A DNA stretch of 23,958 nt from Clostridia bacterium (GTDB lineage Bacteria; Bacillota_A; Clostridia; Oscillospirales; CAG-272): positions 1 through 23,958 of the forward strand of contig JAFUQY010000285.1 in NCBI GenBank assembly GCA_017472105.1. Reading direction: 5' to 3'. The position numbers and the translations under genes were made by a program. Below, in pieces: positions 21,786 through 23,958 of the stretch. The notes below the pieces were generated by a model. That model saw nothing but the letters and a program-made list of their open reading frames with translations, was not told the origin of the DNA and did not search any database. Position 1 is the first letter of the stretch. Each line of letters starts with the position of its first letter.

Positions 21786-22886
21786 TCAGGCATTCGGATG
21801 CACCATCCAGTCCCCGGTGTGCGCGTCCACGACGATGATGCCGCCTCCGCCGCTGCGCCAGCGTGTGACTCCGTCTTCTTCCGTCCAGATGCCGTATCCG
21901 AGAACGATTTTCCCGTCAACATAGTCCGCCTTTCTCAGTCCGATCACGTAGTCGTCCAGTTCTGCAAAAACCTTCACCGTTTCCGTCTCCGGGTCGGCAA
22001 TCCACAGGGTACTTCCGCAGGTGTTGTAAATCTCCTCTTCCAGGAATACATCATAACCGACGGAAACGGGCTTTTCCTCACGCCTCAGAAAGAAAATTTT
22101 TCCGCCGGACACCGTATAATCCGCGACATTTTCCACCAGAGCCTCCGGTTTCGCGGGATAACTGCCGTCGAGCGCGATGCGGTACAGGATTTTGTTCTGC
22201 AAGAAGTACAGCCACTCTCCCGCAACGCGGTAATCCGATGCATACAAGTCCTCTGCGATCACGACCGGCTCCTCCTTGAATTCCTTATCCTGAAGATAGA
22301 ACGACACGGCATACCCGCCGGCGGTTTTCTGCTCCGCGTAATACCAGAAGCGGTTTCCCTCCGCAAACGGCATGGTGTTCACAGGCATCACGGTCGGCTC
22401 ATCGAAATTTTGCTCCGTCATGCTCACACAATAGTCGTCGATGCCATCGTCGGTCACGGAGGAAATCCGCCAGCAGTACCCGAACCGGAACGCCGTTGTC
22501 CACATGCTGTCCATTCCATCCCGGTAAACGTGCAGTGTCCGTGCCTGCATCCCGGCGATATCGTACACGCAGACATGCGCTTCCTCACCGTCATCCGTCC
22601 GGATATTCTTACAGAAGTAAATCAGTCCCTTTTCCGCGTCGACCTCAAAATTGAGCACATCGGCGAAGGTACAGCCGGACTCCGTCGAATGGTCGCACAG
22701 GGGATCGGCGCAGAGCGTGGTGACGTTCCCCGTTTCGAGATTCTGCCGGGTCAGCGTTGTCACAACATCATACTCCCGGCTCACGATGTTCCGGCTGTAC
22801 AGATACTGCACGTCGGATGCTCCGTTGTTCCCGCGGCAGGACGTCAGTAGAATCAGCGCAGTCAGCAGTACAAGCAGTTTTTTCAT
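21786..22886 (-). CDS. Secreted lipoprotein with CxDPLCxH motif (paralog 1)
   Basis: This 366-residue protein has a lipoprotein signal with lipobox LLTSC (Cys17). The motif CADPLCDHSTESGC (59-72) is followed by strand-turn-strand segments such as EWLYFLQNKILYRIALDGS, again suggesting a beta-propeller. The ATG follows the stop of the upstream paralog after one base, with GAGG about 10 nt before it, so the genes form one operon. The ending DAHTGDWMVHPN is unlike the other two paralogs. No enzymatic motif is seen. The three proteins may be surface sensors or binding proteins working with the ABC ATPase, but this is only inferred from linkage. Confidence 0.75.
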   Translation of the reverse strand: MKKLLVLLTALILLTSCRGNNGASDVQYLYSRNIVSREYDVVTTLTRQNLETGNVTTLCADPLCDHSTESGCTFADVLNFEVDAEKGLIYFCKNIRTDDGEEAHVCVYDIAGMQARTLHVYRDGMDSMWTTAFRFGYCWRISSVTDDGIDDYCVSMTEQNFDEPTVMPVNTMPFAEGNRFWYYAEQKTAGGYAVSFYLQDKEFKEEPVVIAEDLYASDYRVAGEWLYFLQNKILYRIALDGSYPAKPEALVENVADYTVSGGKIFFLRREEKPVSVGYDVFLEEEIYNTCGSTLWIADPETETVKVFAELDDYVIGLRKADYVDGKIVLGYGIWTEEDGVTRWRSGGGGIIVVDAHTGDWMVHPNA

Positions 22887-22887
22887 G

Positions 22888-23958
22888 TCAGTTCACCTCA
22901 TCGATCGTTCCGGCAATCGTCACTGTGCCGTCATCGTTCAGCGTCAGCTTGTATATCGTGTTGTCTCTCACGCCGGTTTCCAGATATTCCACATAATCAA
23001 CCAGCCGCGCGAGGGCGTATCCGGCTGAGTAACCGAGAAAGTCAATATGCCGATCTGTTGTCCACGACTGTTTCTCACCGGTCACGGGATCAAGCCGGAT
23101 AAGCTCGCCGGTATCACGGTCGTAAATATCCATCATTTCAATCTCGTTCCCGCGTCCGGTAGGCAGTTCCGCCGTTCCGTAATACGTCAGACTTGCCGGT
23201 GAAATCCACAATGCTCCGCCGGAGAATCGCGCATTCCACACATCCTGTGCAATCAGGGTAAATCCGCCGCTGTCTTCATACCGGTAAATGTCCGTGGAGA
23301 CAAATTCTGTCCCGGCAGAATCCGTACGCACCGTCCCGTCACAGAAGAAATACACCGTATCCTCCTGCACGCATACCTGCTGTACCCGTTTTCCCTCCGG
23401 CGCCGCAGTCTCCGTGATTCCGGTTTCCATATCCACTATCTCACAGGCTCCGTCGCCGGCGGTATCACTCAGGTAAATCCGGCTCCCGCTGACAGCAATG
23501 CTGACGGACACCGGAATATCCCGCTCCAGCACCTCTTCCGGCTTGCCTCCCGTCTTCTTTACACGCATCAGGCGGAATACCTCATCGGTCCGGGCATCGG
23601 CGTCCAGATAATGGTTCTGCTTGAAGTAGACATAATCACCCGACAGCATAAACGGCAGTCCCGTAAGCTGACCCAAAGACTCAAACTCTGCAATCTTCCG
23701 CATTTCCGATTCCAGCGGCAGGAAGGAGTAAATCGTCCGGAACTGTGCGCTGCTGCCCGTCTCATTCAGAAGCTCGATCCCCGGACGAATATCGTTGACG
23801 TACATAAAAATCCGCTCGCCGTCGGTCTGGTAATATTCCTGCGCCGCGAACCACGGACTTTCCGGGCATGTCGAATCATAATCGTCATGAGAGCAAAGCG
23901 GATCGCGGCAAAGGCTGATGACCGTATCCAGCGCACCGTTGAGCACTATATCTCTGTC
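22888..23958 (-). CDS. Secreted protein with CxDPLCxH motif (paralog 3), 5' end outside window
   Basis: The frame is open to the right edge, so the N-terminal signal region is missing and about 356 residues are visible. Ten or so residues after the edge comes CRDPLCSHDDYDSTCP, the same motif as in paralogs 1 and 2 with a longer His-to-Cys gap (6 residues). Repeated strand-like stretches (GDYVYFKQNHYLDADA, GSRIYLSDTAGDGAC, EDTVYFFCDGTVR) fit a beta-propeller. The first in-frame start-like codon (GTG at 23946) is too far into the protein to be the true start, because the paralogs carry about 50-80 residues before the motif. The stop is one base before the next ATG. Confidence 0.75.
   Translation of the reverse strand, partial: DRDIVLNGALDTVISLCRDPLCSHDDYDSTCPESPWFAAQEYYQTDGERIFMYVNDIRPGIELLNETGSSAQFRTIYSFLPLESEMRKIAEFESLGQLTGLPFMLSGDYVYFKQNHYLDADARTDEVFRLMRVKKTGGKPEEVLERDIPVSVSIAVSGSRIYLSDTAGDGACEIVDMETGITETAAPEGKRVQQVCVQEDTVYFFCDGTVRTDSAGTEFVSTDIYRYEDSGGFTLIAQDVWNARFSGGALWISPASLTYYGTAELPTGRGNEIEMMDIYDRDTGELIRLDPVTGEKQSWTTDRHIDFLGYSAGYALARLVDYVEYLETGVRDNTIYKLTLNDDGTVTIAGTIDEVN

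Overview
The window looks like a chromosomal segment of an anaerobic, fairly GC-rich member of the Clostridia (Bacillota), probably a gut or similar anoxic species. The evidence is [FeFe]-hydrogenase maturation genes, a glycyl-radical enzyme, dlt-like cell-envelope genes, lipoproteins with Bacillota-type lipoboxes, strong SD sequences and textbook sigma-A promoters. Species cannot be told from the sequence.

Region 1 (1-430) is the AT-rich 3' end of a membrane-protein gene closed by a terminator. Region 2 (430-10045, plus strand) is the most interesting part. A promoter and a leader with a terminator/antiterminator arrangement precede a TM1266-type small regulator, a FecCD/BtuC-type permease, an ABC ATPase that carries a second TM1266-like domain at its C-terminus, and HydE. 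After a hairpin-rich 398-bp gap come NifH-like, NifD-like and NifK-like proteins, a periplasmic-binding-type lipoprotein and HydF. Together they form a complete metal or metal-chelate importer, a nitrogenase-like reductase/catalytic pair, and two of the three H-cluster maturases. HydG, hydrogenase structural genes and nifB/E/N are absent. I infer a metallocofactor uptake and assembly (or cofactor-dependent reductase) system whose product is unknown.

Region 3 (10046-16143, minus strand) is a dlt-like operon: AMP-forming ligase, GNAT acetyltransferase, carrier protein, MBOAT acyltransferase, and a fusion of an SGNH/AlgX-DltD-like domain to a PgaB/IcaB-type polysaccharide deacetylase. It probably modifies a cell-surface polymer by acylation and deacetylation. 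It is divergently transcribed from region 4.

Region 4 (16144-19023, plus strand) has a YitT-type membrane protein, apparently on a nearly leaderless mRNA, followed by a short glycyl-radical enzyme with a GCIE active-site motif and no activase in view. A 608-bp non-coding stretch with a large imperfect inverted repeat follows. Region 5 (19569-23958, minus strand) holds three related secreted proteins sharing a C-x-DPLC-x-H-x(4-6)-C motif and an ABC ATPase without a permease in the window; the first gene runs off the right edge.
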